A stretch of 64,000 bases of DNA from positions 62,001 to 126,000 of the forward strand of contig NZ_CP028324.1 of NCBI RefSeq assembly GCF_003028855.1. Reading direction: 5' to 3'. Below the pieces are notes generated by a model. The model did not search any database. It was given only the letters and a program-made list of their open reading frames with translations, and was not told where the DNA came from. Shown here piece after piece: positions 17,194 through 25,804 of the stretch; the first letter of the stretch is position 1, and every line of letters begins with the position of its first letter. Both the position numbers and the translations under genes were made by a program. Source of the DNA: Pseudoduganella armeniaca. GTDB taxonomy: Bacteria; Pseudomonadota; Gammaproteobacteria; Burkholderiales; Burkholderiaceae_D.

Positions 17194-17762
17194 GCCGCCT
17201 CCCCGATGTCGATGCGCGCCGCCCGCTCCAGGCACAGGCGCCAGCAGCGCAGCCGGCGCGAGGTCGGCGCCGCATCCGAACGCGGCACCTCGGTCGCTGC
17301 CATACCCAGCACAAGCCGCAAGCGCGGCCACAAGCCGGCAAACCCGTGTTCCAGCGCACCCGCCAGCTCGGCCAAGCCCCAAGCTTGCAGCGACGCCGCT
17401 GGTGCGGACAGCGGCTGTAACGGCTGGGTAATGGCAATTCCCATGCACCAGCGCCGCTCGGCCAGCGGCAGCGCCGCCAGCCGTGCCGGCTCGTTCGCAC
17501 GTGCGGCCAGCAGCGCCGCGTACAGGCTGGCCGCACGCCGCAACAGCGCGGCGTCGGCCACCGCCGCGGCCTGCCAGCCGGCGTCCCACGTTGGTGGCAG
17601 GTCGGCCGGCACGCCGAGCGCATCGCACCAGGCGCGGTAACCGTGGCGCCGCGCCAGCGGGCTGGCGTCAGGCGGAAACGGCGGCGGCGGCCCGCCGAGG
17701 TTCCAGGGCGCGAACCACCAGTCGAGGAAGCCGTCGGCCAGTGGTGCTCCTGCCGCGCTCAC
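17190..17762 (-). CDS. sctK: SctK (HrpD), sorting-platform protein
   Basis: A 190-residue protein with a GTG start that overlaps the sctJ stop (GTGA). It has no membrane segment. The family is poorly conserved. The call rests on position between sctJ and sctL, where hrpD lies in P. syringae, on length, and on HrpD/YscK-like features: an aromatic N-terminus (DGFLDWWFAPWNL), a central Ala/Leu-rich helical bundle, and a C-terminal WRLCLERA segment. SctK connects the inner-membrane ring to SctQ pods. Confidence 0.75.
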   Translation of the reverse strand: MSAAGAPLADGFLDWWFAPWNLGGPPPPFPPDASPLARRHGYRAWCDALGVPADLPPTWDAGWQAAAVADAALLRRAASLYAALLAARANEPARLAALPLAERRWCMGIAITQPLQPLSAPAASLQAWGLAELAGALEHGFAGLWPRLRLVLGMAATEVPRSDAAPTSRRLRCWRLCLERAARIDIGEAA

Positions 17763-18571
17763 CCGGCGGCTCCGGCAGCAGCGTCCCCGCCCCGTTTGGC
17801 GGCCCGCCGGGCCAGCATACGCGCCACGGCGGGATGTCGCTTCGCCAGGTTGAAGCCGACGTAGCCGAGCGCCAGCACCAGCAGCGCCGCCATGCCGTAC
17901 AGCGTGGAACGCACGCCGGCGGCCGATTCCGCCTCGATCTTGAACGGACCCACCATCGTCCATTCGACGGCAGGCGGCGGTGCCTCGGCCAGGGTCATGA
18001 CGACGGTGACCTTGCTGCGCCCGTCCTCGCCGACCAGGCCGGGAATGCTGGAGGCCACCAGCCGGCGCACGCGCGGCGTGATCGCATCCTCGTCCAGCGG
18101 CATGCGGTATTTGATGAAGACGGCCGCGGACGAAGGCTGGATCGGTTCCCCCGGTGCGATCCGCTCCGGCAGCACCACGTGCACACGGGCCGAGACGACG
18201 TTGTCGAACTGCTGCAAGGTCGCCTCCAGTTCCTCCGACAGGCCGTGCAGGTAGCGGATCCGCTCCTCCATCGGCGACGAGATCATGCCCTGCTTCTTGA
18301 ACACCTCGCCAAGGTTGGAGCGGTTGCGGCGCGGCAGCCCGGCCGCCTGCATGACGGCGGTGGCGCGCGGGATGTCCGCCTCCGCCACCTGCAGGCTGAC
18401 GCCGGTCTTGTCCTGGTGCTTGGCGACGACGATGCCGGCCGTCGTCAGCGCCATCACGATCTCGTTGGCGTCGGTATCCTGCAGCGCCGCCTGCAGGGTG
18501 ACGGTTTTACTGCAACCAGCCAGCAGCGCGGCCAAGAGCAGCAACAGTAGGGGACGAAGGACGGCATTCAT
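17759..18571 (-). CDS. sctJ: SctJ (HrcJ), inner-membrane ring lipoprotein
   Basis: A 270-residue YscJ/FliF-type lipoprotein. The signal peptide ends in lipobox LLAGC with Cys20. Two ring-building domains follow (LQDTDANEIVMALTTAGI, about 28-70; EELEATLQQFDNVVSARVHVVLPE, about 112-140). A C-terminal membrane helix near 228-247 (LYGMAALLVLALGYVGFNLA) precedes a short basic tail. It builds the inner ring with SctD. It starts three bases after the sctI stop and overlaps sctK. Confidence 0.94.
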   Translation of the reverse strand: MNAVLRPLLLLLLAALLAGCSKTVTLQAALQDTDANEIVMALTTAGIVVAKHQDKTGVSLQVAEADIPRATAVMQAAGLPRRNRSNLGEVFKKQGMISSPMEERIRYLHGLSEELEATLQQFDNVVSARVHVVLPERIAPGEPIQPSSAAVFIKYRMPLDEDAITPRVRRLVASSIPGLVGEDGRSKVTVVMTLAEAPPPAVEWTMVGPFKIEAESAAGVRSTLYGMAALLVLALGYVGFNLAKRHPAVARMLARRAAKRGGDAAAGAAG

Positions 18572-18573
18572 GG

Positions 18574-18978
18574 CTATTGCAGCTTGGTGAGGGAGTCGAC
18601 CGATGTGCTGGCCTTGGAAACGACCTTCGACACCGTCTGCACCCGCAGCTGGTAGTCGTTCAAGGCCAGCATGGCGCGCATCAGCTGCATCGAGTCGCCG
18701 CTGACGGTGGCCTTTTCCAGCAGGCGCGAGACGTTCTGCTGGTCTTTTTTCAGCTCGCCGGCCAGGCCGGCCGTGCGGCTGGCGATGACCTGGCCCAGCG
18801 AGGGCTCGCGCGGCGCGCCCGCTGGCGCGCTCAAAGCCTGCTGGCGCTCCAGGGCCTGGCGGAACTGGGCCGCGTCGGCGCTTTCCATCGTGTGGGTTTC
18901 CGTGGTGACGCGCACTTGCGTGCTCGTTCCCGGCTGCGGCACGGCCGGGGGATTGATTGCCGCTGCACTGACGTTCAT
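18574..18978 (-). CDS. sctI: SctI (HrpB), T3SS inner rod protein
   Basis: A 134-residue soluble protein. The N-terminal 60 residues are Pro/Thr-rich and probably disordered. The C-terminal 70 residues have the inner-rod pattern (QNVSRLLEKATVSGDSMQLMRAMLALNDYQLRVQTVSKVVSKAST). The ATG at 18978 has AGGAGA seven bases upstream. It is the first gene of the sctI-J-K-L-hrpF-hrpG-sctC operon, directly behind a perfect HrpL-type promoter. In P. syringae the same operon begins with the pilin gene hrpA and harpin hrpZ before hrpB; both are missing at this position. Confidence 0.85.
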   Translation of the reverse strand: MNVSAAAINPPAVPQPGTSTQVRVTTETHTMESADAAQFRQALERQQALSAPAGAPREPSLGQVIASRTAGLAGELKKDQQNVSRLLEKATVSGDSMQLMRAMLALNDYQLRVQTVSKVVSKASTSVDSLTKLQ

Positions 18979-19015
18979 CTGCGTTCTCCTGTTGGTCGGA
19001 GCCGAGGCTCCGTGG

Positions 19016-19044
19016 TGGGTGGCGGCCATGCGCCGCCGGGTTCC
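19016..19044 (-). promoter_or_regulatory. HrpL-type (hrp box) promoter of sctI operon
   Basis: GGAACC (19044-19039), 16 bases, then CCACCCA (19022-19016), a full match to the GGAACC-N15/16-CCACNNA pattern known for HrpL-dependent promoters. It lies 38 bases upstream of the sctI ATG, with its own ribosome site between, so spacing suits a start site near 19010. It overlaps the last codons of the Cys-rich gene upstream. Confidence 0.85.
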
Positions 19045-19045
19045 T

Positions 19046-19432
19046 TCAATACAGCCGTCCCTCGTATCCCAGGCAGAACTCGCCGCCGCAACCGAACGGG
19101 CTGGCCGGATCGCACTGCCCCGCCCTGCCGCAGCGGCGTTCGCACGCCTGGCGCGATGCCGGCCGCAAGGCCTGCAGGCGCTCGGCCGTGCCTGCGCCCG
19201 CCGAACGCAGCGCCGGCACCGTGGTTCCGGCCACCAGCGCCAGGTGGTGCGCGCGGTCGCCGGCGCCGATGATCGGCTCATGCTTGGGCGGCGCATCGCC
19301 CAGCCGGTCGTCGCCACTGGCGGGAGGCGGATCCATCTTGACGGGGATGCGCGGCGCCCTGACCGGCACCGGTGCCGACGCGCGCGGCGCAGCTGGCGCT
19401 GGCGCCGGTGGCAACTCAGCCTTCTTCATCAT
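19046..19432 (-). CDS. Unknown Pro-rich protein with C-terminal Cys cluster
   Basis: A 128-residue protein not recognised by me. Residues 5-60 are Pro/Ala-rich and probably disordered. The last 30 residues hold five Cys in the order CERRC, GQC, FGC, EFC. It has no signal peptide or membrane helix. Its ATG overlaps the stop of sctU, so it is translated with the sctR-U genes and ends just before the hrp box of the next operon. P. syringae-type clusters have no gene here. The Cys spacing could bind zinc, or, if the protein were a secreted substrate, form disulfides outside the cell. Confidence 0.55.
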   Translation of the reverse strand: MMKKAELPPAPAPAAPRASAPVPVRAPRIPVKMDPPPASGDDRLGDAPPKHEPIIGAGDRAHHLALVAGTTVPALRSAGAGTAERLQALRPASRQACERRCGRAGQCDPASPFGCGGEFCLGYEGRLY

Positions 19433-20547
19433 GACGCCGCCCCGGTCGCGCCGCGGTGACTGCCCGGCGGCTCACCCAGGCTTTCCAGCTCGGCCTCGCG
19501 CACGTCCGACGCCAGCAGCTGCTGCACCACGGCGTACACGTGCGCGACCGCTTCATAGCTGGCCTTCGGCACCGGCGTATCGGCCTTGCCGGTGGCGTAC
19601 AGGGTGCGCGCCAGCCACACGTGCCGGATCACGGGGATGCCCAGCTCGCGGGCGCGCGCGATCATCGCGTGGGCGGTGGCGTCCTTGCCCTTGGCCAGTA
19701 CCAGCGGCACCATGCCTTCGGCCGGGTCGTAGAACATCGCCACGGCAAAGTGGGTCGGATTGACGACGACCGCGTTGGCATCCTCCGTGCGCGCCACGGG
19801 CGCTTCGTTGGCCCACTGGCGCGCCAGCTGGCGGCGCTGGCCCTTGACCATCGGGTCGCCTTCCGACTCCTTGTACTCGCGCTTGATCTCTTCCATGTCC
19901 ATCATCAGCTCCTTGCGATGAAAATGCTTCTGCACGGCGAAGTCGATCAGCGCCAGGCACAGGCAGGCGATCAGCACCGTGTGGAAGATCGACTTGATCA
20001 GCTGGAGGAAGATGCGATAGACGTCCTGCGGCTCCCCCGCGGCCAGTTGCACGATGTCCGGCAGGGCACTGCGCGCCAGCATGTACACCAGCCAGCCGAT
20101 CAGCGCCGCCTTGCCCACCGTGATCAGCAGTTCGATCAGCTTCTTTTTCGAGAACAGCTGCTTGACGCCGTTGACGGGATTGAGCTTGTCGAACTTGGGC
20201 ACGAGCGACTCGCCCGAGACCAGGATGCCGAACTGGCCCCAGTGGCCCGCCACGGCGGTCACCGTGCACACCACGAAGCAGACGCAGAACACGACCAGCA
20301 GCAGGAGTACGGACGACGTCACCATTTCCTTCAACGCCGCCTCGAACGGCTGGCCGACGGCCGCGACGCCGAACGTCATCAGCGATTCGATCGATTCGCG
20401 CCACAGCGATTCGGTGGCGAACGCCGTTTCCGCCATCGCGACCAAGGTGACGAGCTTGGCCAGGTCGCGGCTGACGGCGATCTGGCCCTTCTCACGCGCG
20501 TCCTCGATCTTCTTGTCTGTGGGTTCTTCGTTCTTTTCGTCGCTCAT
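19429..20547 (-). CDS. sctU: SctU (HrcU), export apparatus switch protein
   Basis: A 372-residue FlhB/YscU family protein. The ATG at 20547 overlaps the sctT stop as ATGA. A hydrophilic N-terminus (MSDEKNEEPTDKKIEDAREKGQ) precedes four membrane segments (about 33-50, 78-100, 137-157, 185-205). A cytosolic domain follows with the autocleavage motif NPTH at 263-266. Cleavage between Asn and Pro switches the export from early to late substrates. The tail beyond residue 345 is degenerate. Complete and typical. Confidence 0.95.
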   Translation of the reverse strand: MSDEKNEEPTDKKIEDAREKGQIAVSRDLAKLVTLVAMAETAFATESLWRESIESLMTFGVAAVGQPFEAALKEMVTSSVLLLLVVFCVCFVVCTVTAVAGHWGQFGILVSGESLVPKFDKLNPVNGVKQLFSKKKLIELLITVGKAALIGWLVYMLARSALPDIVQLAAGEPQDVYRIFLQLIKSIFHTVLIACLCLALIDFAVQKHFHRKELMMDMEEIKREYKESEGDPMVKGQRRQLARQWANEAPVARTEDANAVVVNPTHFAVAMFYDPAEGMVPLVLAKGKDATAHAMIARARELGIPVIRHVWLARTLYATGKADTPVPKASYEAVAHVYAVVQQLLASDVREAELESLGEPPGSHRGATGAAS

Positions 20548-21344
20548 CGCGCCGCCCCCAGCAGCTCCGGCACGATGTCCAGCAGCTTGGAAAAGTCGCC
20601 CGTCACGTAGTGCGAGAAGGTGGGCCAATACAGCAGCAGCACCAACAGTCCGACCAGGCTCTTGATCGGCGCCGAGGCGAACGACACCTGCAGGTTCGAC
20701 GCGAACACGCCGATCATCGCGAACGCGAACTCGATCAGCACCAGCGGGATGATGACGGGCGCGCCATACACGATGATGTGCCAGAACAGCGTGCCGAAGC
20801 GGCGGATCACCTCGCTCATCTGGCCCGGTTCATAGGGCGGCAGCAGCGACCAGGCGGGCCAGGTGCCATAGCTCTCGATCAGGATGCGCGCCAGCGCGAT
20901 GAACAGGCCGGCCTGCACCATCGTCAGCACGACCGCCTGGATCAGCATCGCGCCGACGGCGCTGGCGTCGCGGTCCACGCTGGCGTTATTGGCCTGGATC
21001 TGGATCGGCGAGCGCTGGCTGTCCAGGATCGATCCCACCGACTGCGCCACCCACATCGGGATTGCGGTCAGCACGCCCAGCAGCAGGCCGATGGCCGCCT
21101 CCTTGAAGATCAGCATGCCGCAGTAGAAGAAGTCCGGGCCGCTCTGCTGAACGAAGTAGAAGGTCGGCAGCGCCGCCGGCAGGGCGATGGCCATTGCCGC
21201 GCAGTTCTTCGCCATCCCCGTCAGCACATTGATGCCGAAGCCGGGCAGGATGACGAGGCAGACCAGCAGGCGCGGCGTGATCAGCGCCATCGTGATCAGC
21301 GCATTCTGCATGTCCAGCAGCAGCGACGCGGGCGTCTCCAGCAT
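20544..21344 (-). CDS. sctT: SctT (HrcT), export apparatus membrane protein
   Basis: A 266-residue FliR/YscT family protein with about six hydrophobic segments (LITPRLLVCLVILPGF near 20-36, the conserved FKEAAIGLLLGVLTAIPMW near 84-102, and later pairs near 130-150, 180-205 and 220-240). It forms part of the SctRST entry gate in the inner membrane. It follows sctS with one base between stop and start, and overlaps sctU. Length is as expected. Confidence 0.94.
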   Translation of the reverse strand: MLETPASLLLDMQNALITMALITPRLLVCLVILPGFGINVLTGMAKNCAAMAIALPAALPTFYFVQQSGPDFFYCGMLIFKEAAIGLLLGVLTAIPMWVAQSVGSILDSQRSPIQIQANNASVDRDASAVGAMLIQAVVLTMVQAGLFIALARILIESYGTWPAWSLLPPYEPGQMSEVIRRFGTLFWHIIVYGAPVIIPLVLIEFAFAMIGVFASNLQVSFASAPIKSLVGLLVLLLYWPTFSHYVTGDFSKLLDIVPELLGAAR

Positions 21345-21345
21345 G

Positions 21346-21609
21346 TTAATGACCGATCGACTGCACCAGCGTGAACGCCATGTCGGTCAGCTGCAGCAGC
21401 TCGACGCCGATCCAGCGTCCCATCCCCGTCAAGGTGACGGCGACGGCGACCAGCTTGACGACGTAGGGCAAGGTCTGGTCCTGGATCTGCGTGACGGCCT
21501 GCACCAGCGACACCGTCACGCCGCACAGGGTGGCGATGATCAGCGGCGGTGCGGACAGCATCACGGCCATCCACAAGCCTTGCTGGAAAAAGGTCAGGGT
21601 TTCGGTCAT
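21346..21609 (-). CDS. sctS: SctS (HrcS), export apparatus membrane protein
   Basis: An 87-residue FliQ/YscS family protein: two membrane hairpins (QGLWMAVMLSAPPLIIATLCGVTVSLVQA and VVKLVAVAVTLTGMGRWIGVELL). I use the ATG at 21609, preceded by GGAG six bases upstream. An in-frame TTG four codons earlier lacks a site. It forms the SctRST gate with its neighbours. Confidence 0.94.
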   Translation of the reverse strand: MTETLTFFQQGLWMAVMLSAPPLIIATLCGVTVSLVQAVTQIQDQTLPYVVKLVAVAVTLTGMGRWIGVELLQLTDMAFTLVQSIGH

Positions 21610-21633
21610 CGATGGCTCCAATCAGGCGTAAGA

Positions 21634-22293
21634 TCAGGCATAAGACAGCGCCAGCGCGTTGAGCAGCTTGCCCCAGCCGCCGACGAGCGTGAACAACAGC
21701 AGTTTCAAGGGGATCGTGATGGTCTGCGGGCTGACCTGCTGCATGCCCAGCGCCATCAGCAGGTTCGAGATCAGCAGGTCGACGACGACGAACGGGATAT
21801 AGATCAGGAAGCCGATCTCGTAGCCGGCCTGCAGTTCGGAGACGACAAACGCGGGAATCAGCACCAGCGCGTCGCTGGAGCGGGCTTCCTTGGCCACGTC
21901 CGGCGGCCACAATTTTTTTGCCGAGGCCAGGAACAGCTCGCGCTGGTCCGGATTGCTGTGCTTGAGCATGAAGCCGCGCATCGGTTCGAACGTTTCCTGC
22001 GCGCGCGCCAGCAGTGGCGTGGTCGCGTTGGCCGGTGCCGCCGGCACGGCGGCCGTGGCGCGCCGCGCCATCTCCTGCGCCGTGGGAGCCATCACGAACA
22101 GCGAGAGCGCCAGCGAGATGCCGTAGATCGCCAGCGTGGGCGGCACCTGCTGCACGCCGATCGCGTTGCGCAGCACCAGCAGCACCATCGAGATCTTCAG
22201 GAACGATGTCGTCGTCACGACCATCAGCGGCACCAGCGCCAGCATGGCCAGCATGACGGAAAACGACACGACATCGTAATTCCCGCTCAGCAT
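21634..22293 (-). CDS. sctR: SctR (HrcR), export apparatus membrane protein
   Basis: A 219-residue FliP/YscR family protein. An N-terminal membrane hairpin (VSFSVMLAMLALVPLMVVTTTSFLKISMVLLVLRNAIG) is followed by a soluble middle (about 80-150) and the family signature LIPAFVVSELQAGYEIGFLIYIPFVVVDLLI, then a last amphipathic segment ending ALSYA. It overlaps sctQ by seven bases. It is the core of the export gate. Confidence 0.95.
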   Translation of the reverse strand: MLSGNYDVVSFSVMLAMLALVPLMVVTTTSFLKISMVLLVLRNAIGVQQVPPTLAIYGISLALSLFVMAPTAQEMARRATAAVPAAPANATTPLLARAQETFEPMRGFMLKHSNPDQRELFLASAKKLWPPDVAKEARSSDALVLIPAFVVSELQAGYEIGFLIYIPFVVVDLLISNLLMALGMQQVSPQTITIPLKLLLFTLVGGWGKLLNALALSYA

Positions 22294-23303
22294 GGCACGT
22301 CCCAGCGCGTGATGCGGATGCCCAGGCGGCCTGCGACATCGACCGGCTCACCTTCGCCCAGGCGCTGGCCGCCGGCGACGATGGTGACGACACCGTCGGC
22401 AGCGCCGTCGAGCTGGAAAACGGCGCCAGCGGCGACGCTGCGCAGCTGGCCCAAGGTCAGCGCCAGGGTGCCCAAGCGGAATTCCAGTTGCAGGGGCGTG
22501 CGGTCGAGGTCCACCGGCGCATCGTCCGGCAGTTGTTCAGTTTCCATTGCTGACTCCAGAGAGAGAAATTCGACCGTGCCGGTGCCGCTGTAGCGCACCC
22601 GTGCCAGCCCGTGGGGACCGCGCAGCCATCCCGTGCCGTCGACGTCGATATCGGGACGGGACGGCACGATGACGTCGCCCGGCACCAGCGTGCGCAGCGC
22701 GTCGGGCGGCAGCGCATGGCGGGCGATACGGGTGACGAGGGAGACCGGCAGCGAAATAAAAGCTTGTTGCGGCACGCGCATGGGCTGCGCCGGCTGCGTG
22801 GCCAGCAGCGCCAGCCAGGTGGTGGCGTCGGCCTGCGCCAGCGTGCCCACCGCATGGCTGCCATCCCGCAGCGACAGGTGCAGCGTGGCCGGTTCCGAAC
22901 CGCTGGCGGCCGGCGCAGGGCGCACCAGCCGCGTCATGGCAGCCAGCGGCGAGCCGGCCAGGCGGCCCAGCACGCGGCCCGCCAACCATTCGCGCTGCGC
23001 CGGCGGCGCCGCGTCGAACGCGGCGACATCGATGCCCGTCAGGGCCAGCAGGAACGGCACGCCCGCCTGCAGGGCCAGGCGGCCATGCGGACCTTCCAGC
23101 GCCAGCGCGTCTTCGTCAAGCGCCAGCGCCTCGGCCGTGCACATCACGTGCAGGGTGACGCCATCGGCCAGCGCCAGGCACAGGCCACGGCCTACCCGCC
23201 GTGTCAGGTCCGCATAGGCGGCGCCGACCCGGGCACGCAGCAGGGTACGGGGCTGGCAATCGGCGGCTATGCCCGGCAATCCGGGCAGGCAGGCAGTGGG
23301 CAT
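22287..23303 (-). CDS. sctQ: SctQ (HrcQ), single full-length C-ring protein
   Basis: A 338-residue cytosolic protein from the ATG at 23303; a TTG five codons upstream (23318) is an alternative, and neither has a strong ribosome site. The C-terminal 75 residues are a SpoA/FliN domain (PLQLEFRLGTLALTLGQLRSVAAGAVFQL...GRLGIRITRW), with a second SpoA-like segment near 190-250. P. syringae splits this protein into HrcQA and HrcQB; here it is one piece. An internal ATG at 22547 (ESAMETEQLPDD) could give the short SctQ-C product known in other systems. SctQ forms the sorting platform pods. Confidence 0.88.
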   Translation of the reverse strand: MPTACLPGLPGIAADCQPRTLLRARVGAAYADLTRRVGRGLCLALADGVTLHVMCTAEALALDEDALALEGPHGRLALQAGVPFLLALTGIDVAAFDAAPPAQREWLAGRVLGRLAGSPLAAMTRLVRPAPAASGSEPATLHLSLRDGSHAVGTLAQADATTWLALLATQPAQPMRVPQQAFISLPVSLVTRIARHALPPDALRTLVPGDVIVPSRPDIDVDGTGWLRGPHGLARVRYSGTGTVEFLSLESAMETEQLPDDAPVDLDRTPLQLEFRLGTLALTLGQLRSVAAGAVFQLDGAADGVVTIVAGGQRLGEGEPVDVAGRLGIRITRWDVPC

Positions 23304-23346
23304 CGCGGTCCAGTTCAAGGGTGGCTCGGCGCGCCGGGCGCCATGC

Positions 23347-23958
23347 CTACAGCACGGTCACCCTGACGCTTCTGCCTATACGTTGCCGCAGCTGCCCCGC
23401 CAGTTCCATTTGCCGCCCGCGCAGTTGCGCGCCGAGACGCTCCGAGGCAGGGGTCAGCAGGTAGTCGATGGCCTCCGGCCGCGCGTCGACCGCCACGCCC
23501 AGCGTCTCGCCACCGGGCAGCAGCACCTCGAACATGCCGCTGTCCGGCCCTTGCGCCAGCAGCGCCGCCAGCAGCGCGCCTTCCAGCTCATCCTGCGTGC
23601 CCATGTCGGCGTTCGCTTCCGACGCGGCTGGCGTACCGTCGCCGTCTTCGTTGTCGCCCGAGCCCTGTTCGCGCTCGCGGCAGGCGACGATCGCCAGGCC
23701 TTCGCCGCGGCGCTCGGCCGCGTCCTCCAGCTCGCGCGATGGCGGCGCATCGCGCCCCGGCGCTGGTTTGTCGGCCGGCCGGCGCTGTGGCCTGGCCACG
23801 ATCACAGGCGCCTGCGGCTGGCCGGGACGCACCGGCGCCGCGGGCGGAGCCGGTGTCGCCAGGTCGGCGCGCCGCGCTTGCTGTCGCGCTGGCGCCGGTC
23901 GCGCAGCCGGCAGCAGCGCCTCGATGCCGCGGTCCAGCGAGAGGGAAAAGGCGATCAT
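23347..23958 (-). CDS. sctP: SctP (HrpP)-like needle-length / substrate-switch protein
   Basis: A 203-residue protein starting at the ATG at 23958, just behind the sctO stop. The N-terminal 100 residues are Pro/Ala/Arg-rich and low complexity, the middle is acidic (SGDNEDGDG), and the C-terminal 80 residues form a compact domain (FEVLLPGGETLGVAVDARPEAIDYLLTPASERLGAQL) like FliK/HpaP/HrpP switch domains. The family is recognised mainly by this architecture and by position between sctO and sctQ. SctP measures needle or pilus length and acts on SctU. Confidence 0.75.
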   Translation of the reverse strand: MIAFSLSLDRGIEALLPAARPAPARQQARRADLATPAPPAAPVRPGQPQAPVIVARPQRRPADKPAPGRDAPPSRELEDAAERRGEGLAIVACREREQGSGDNEDGDGTPAASEANADMGTQDELEGALLAALLAQGPDSGMFEVLLPGGETLGVAVDARPEAIDYLLTPASERLGAQLRGRQMELAGQLRQRIGRSVRVTVL

Positions 23959-23960
23959 GG

Positions 23961-24443
23961 TTACTCCTCGTTGCGCGCGGCCAGTTGCCGCAGTTCGTCG
24001 TTCAGGATGCCGAGCTTTTCCTGCTGGCGGTTGGCGGCCAGCACGCGCTCCAGCGCCGTGAAGAACGTGCGCTGGGCCGCGTCGCAGCGGCCCAGCTGCT
24101 CGCGCCAGCCCAGATGCACGCGCGCCGCGTCCTCCTTCATCCGTTCGTAGGCCGCCTTGGCCTTGCGCAGGTCGCCGCTGGTGGTACTCATCTGCAGGAA
24201 GCCGTCGCGCGCGGCCTGCCAGAACGCGTGGGCAGCATCGACGGCCTGGCGCCATGCCTCCTTGCGCTCGCGCAGCGCCGTGCGGGCCGCGCGCCACTGC
24301 TGGCGGGCTTCGTTGCGCTCGCGCTCCAGGCGGCCCAGGCGTTGCTTGCGTACGTGCAGCAGGCGCGCCAGGCTCTGGTCCGGGCGGCGCGGCTCCGGCA
24401 CGTCGACCACCTCGCGCTTGGCGCGCCGGCCGATCAGGCTCAT
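23961..24443 (-). CDS. sctO: SctO (HrpO), T3SS ATPase stalk protein
   Basis: A 160-residue, highly charged protein that is almost entirely a two-stranded coiled coil (LARLLHVRKQRLGRLERER; KAAYERMKEDAARVHLG; LAANRQQEKLGILNDELRQL), typical of YscO/FliJ proteins. The ATG at 24443 overlaps the sctN stop as ATGA. It would sit in the central pore of the SctN hexamer and contact SctV. Confidence 0.85.
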   Translation of the reverse strand: MSLIGRRAKREVVDVPEPRRPDQSLARLLHVRKQRLGRLERERNEARQQWRAARTALRERKEAWRQAVDAAHAFWQAARDGFLQMSTTSGDLRKAKAAYERMKEDAARVHLGWREQLGRCDAAQRTFFTALERVLAANRQQEKLGILNDELRQLAARNEE

Positions 24444-25804
24444 GCCGCCATGCCCATCAGGGTCTCGATGGCCTCGTCGTAGCTCGCGCTGCTGCTGGTG
24501 TCCTGGCGCAGGAAGGCCAGTTGCTGCGGCCGCAGTTGCACGGCGCGGTCGGCCACCGGGTCGGCGCCGGCCTTGTACTCGCCCAGCCGGATCAGCAGCT
24601 CCATCTCCTGGTAGCGCGCCATCAGCTCGCGAAAGTGCGAGGCAGCCTTGCGGTGCTCGCGCGTGGTGACGTTGCTCATCACGCGGCTGATGCTGGCCAA
24701 TACGTCGATGGCCGGATAGTGGCCCTGCTCGGCCAGTTTGCGCGTCAGCAGGATGTGGCCGTCCAGCAGCGACTTGGCCTCGTCGCCGATGGGATCGGAG
24801 GCCGATTCGCCATCGACCAGCACCGTGTACATCGCCGTCACGGAACCTTCCGGCGTGCCGCCGGCGCGCTCGATCAGCCGCGGCAGCATCGTGTAGACAG
24901 ACGGCGTAAAGCCGCCCCGCGCCGGCGGCTCGCCGGCGGCCAGGCCGATCTCGCGCTGGGCGCGGGCAAAGCGCGTCAGCGAATCGACCAGCAGCAGCAC
25001 CTTCTTGCCACGCGCGCGGAAGGCCTCGGCGATCGCGGTGGCGGAAAACGCCGCGCGCGAGCGCTCCATCGACGTGCGGTCGGACGTGGCGCAGATAATG
25101 ATCGTCTTCTTCACCAGCTCCGCGTCCAGCTCGTGCTCGAGAAATTCGTTCAGCTCGCGGCCACGCTCGCCGATCAGGCCAAAGATGATGGCTTCGGCCT
25201 CGCAGCCGCGCGCGATGGCCGCCATCAAGGTCGTCTTGCCGCAGCCGGGGCCCGCGAACACGCCGATGCGCTGGCCGACGCCCATCGTCAGCATGCCGTC
25301 GATGGCGCGCACGCCCGTGGCCAGCGGCGTGGCGATGCGGGGCCGGTCGGTGGCGGGCGGCGCATCGCGGATGACGGGCACGGTGTCGCGCCACGTCTCG
25401 ACGTTGCCGGCGGCGGCCGGGGCGCGGAACATGTAGCGGCCGAAACCGTCCAGCACGCAGCCGAACAGGTGGTCGCCCGCCTCGATCGTGTGGGCGCGCC
25501 GCAGCGGTTCGATCACGGTGCCGGTCGAGACGCCCTCCAGGGGACTCAAGGCGGACAGGATGGCGCAGCGCTCCGTGAAACCCACCACCTCGGCCAGCAT
25601 GGGTTTCGCTTCCTGGCCCGGGTTGAACAGCTGGCACAACTCGCCGATGCGTACCGGCGGCATTTGCGCCTCGATCAGGGTACCCAGCACCTGCGACACC
25701 TTGCCCCGGCTGCTGAAGCCCGGCTGGCGCGGCAACGCGGCCGTCCACTCGGGCAGGCGCGCGCGCAGGCGCTCCAGTACCGCGTCCACTTCGCCGCTCA
25801 CCAT
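24440..25804 (-). CDS. sctN: SctN (HrcN), T3SS ATPase
   Basis: A 454-residue F1-beta-like ATPase. Walker A is GPGCGKTT at 185-192. Walker B is VLLLVDSLTRFARAQREIGLAAGEPPARGGF starting near 259, the typical type III ATPase signature. The C-terminal domain carries the chaperone-binding region. It unfolds substrates and releases them from chaperones at the inner membrane. It overlaps sctD by seven bases and sctO by four. Full length. Confidence 0.96.
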   Translation of the reverse strand: MVSGEVDAVLERLRARLPEWTAALPRQPGFSSRGKVSQVLGTLIEAQMPPVRIGELCQLFNPGQEAKPMLAEVVGFTERCAILSALSPLEGVSTGTVIEPLRRAHTIEAGDHLFGCVLDGFGRYMFRAPAAAGNVETWRDTVPVIRDAPPATDRPRIATPLATGVRAIDGMLTMGVGQRIGVFAGPGCGKTTLMAAIARGCEAEAIIFGLIGERGRELNEFLEHELDAELVKKTIIICATSDRTSMERSRAAFSATAIAEAFRARGKKVLLLVDSLTRFARAQREIGLAAGEPPARGGFTPSVYTMLPRLIERAGGTPEGSVTAMYTVLVDGESASDPIGDEAKSLLDGHILLTRKLAEQGHYPAIDVLASISRVMSNVTTREHRKAASHFRELMARYQEMELLIRLGEYKAGADPVADRAVQLRPQQLAFLRQDTSSSASYDEAIETLMGMAA

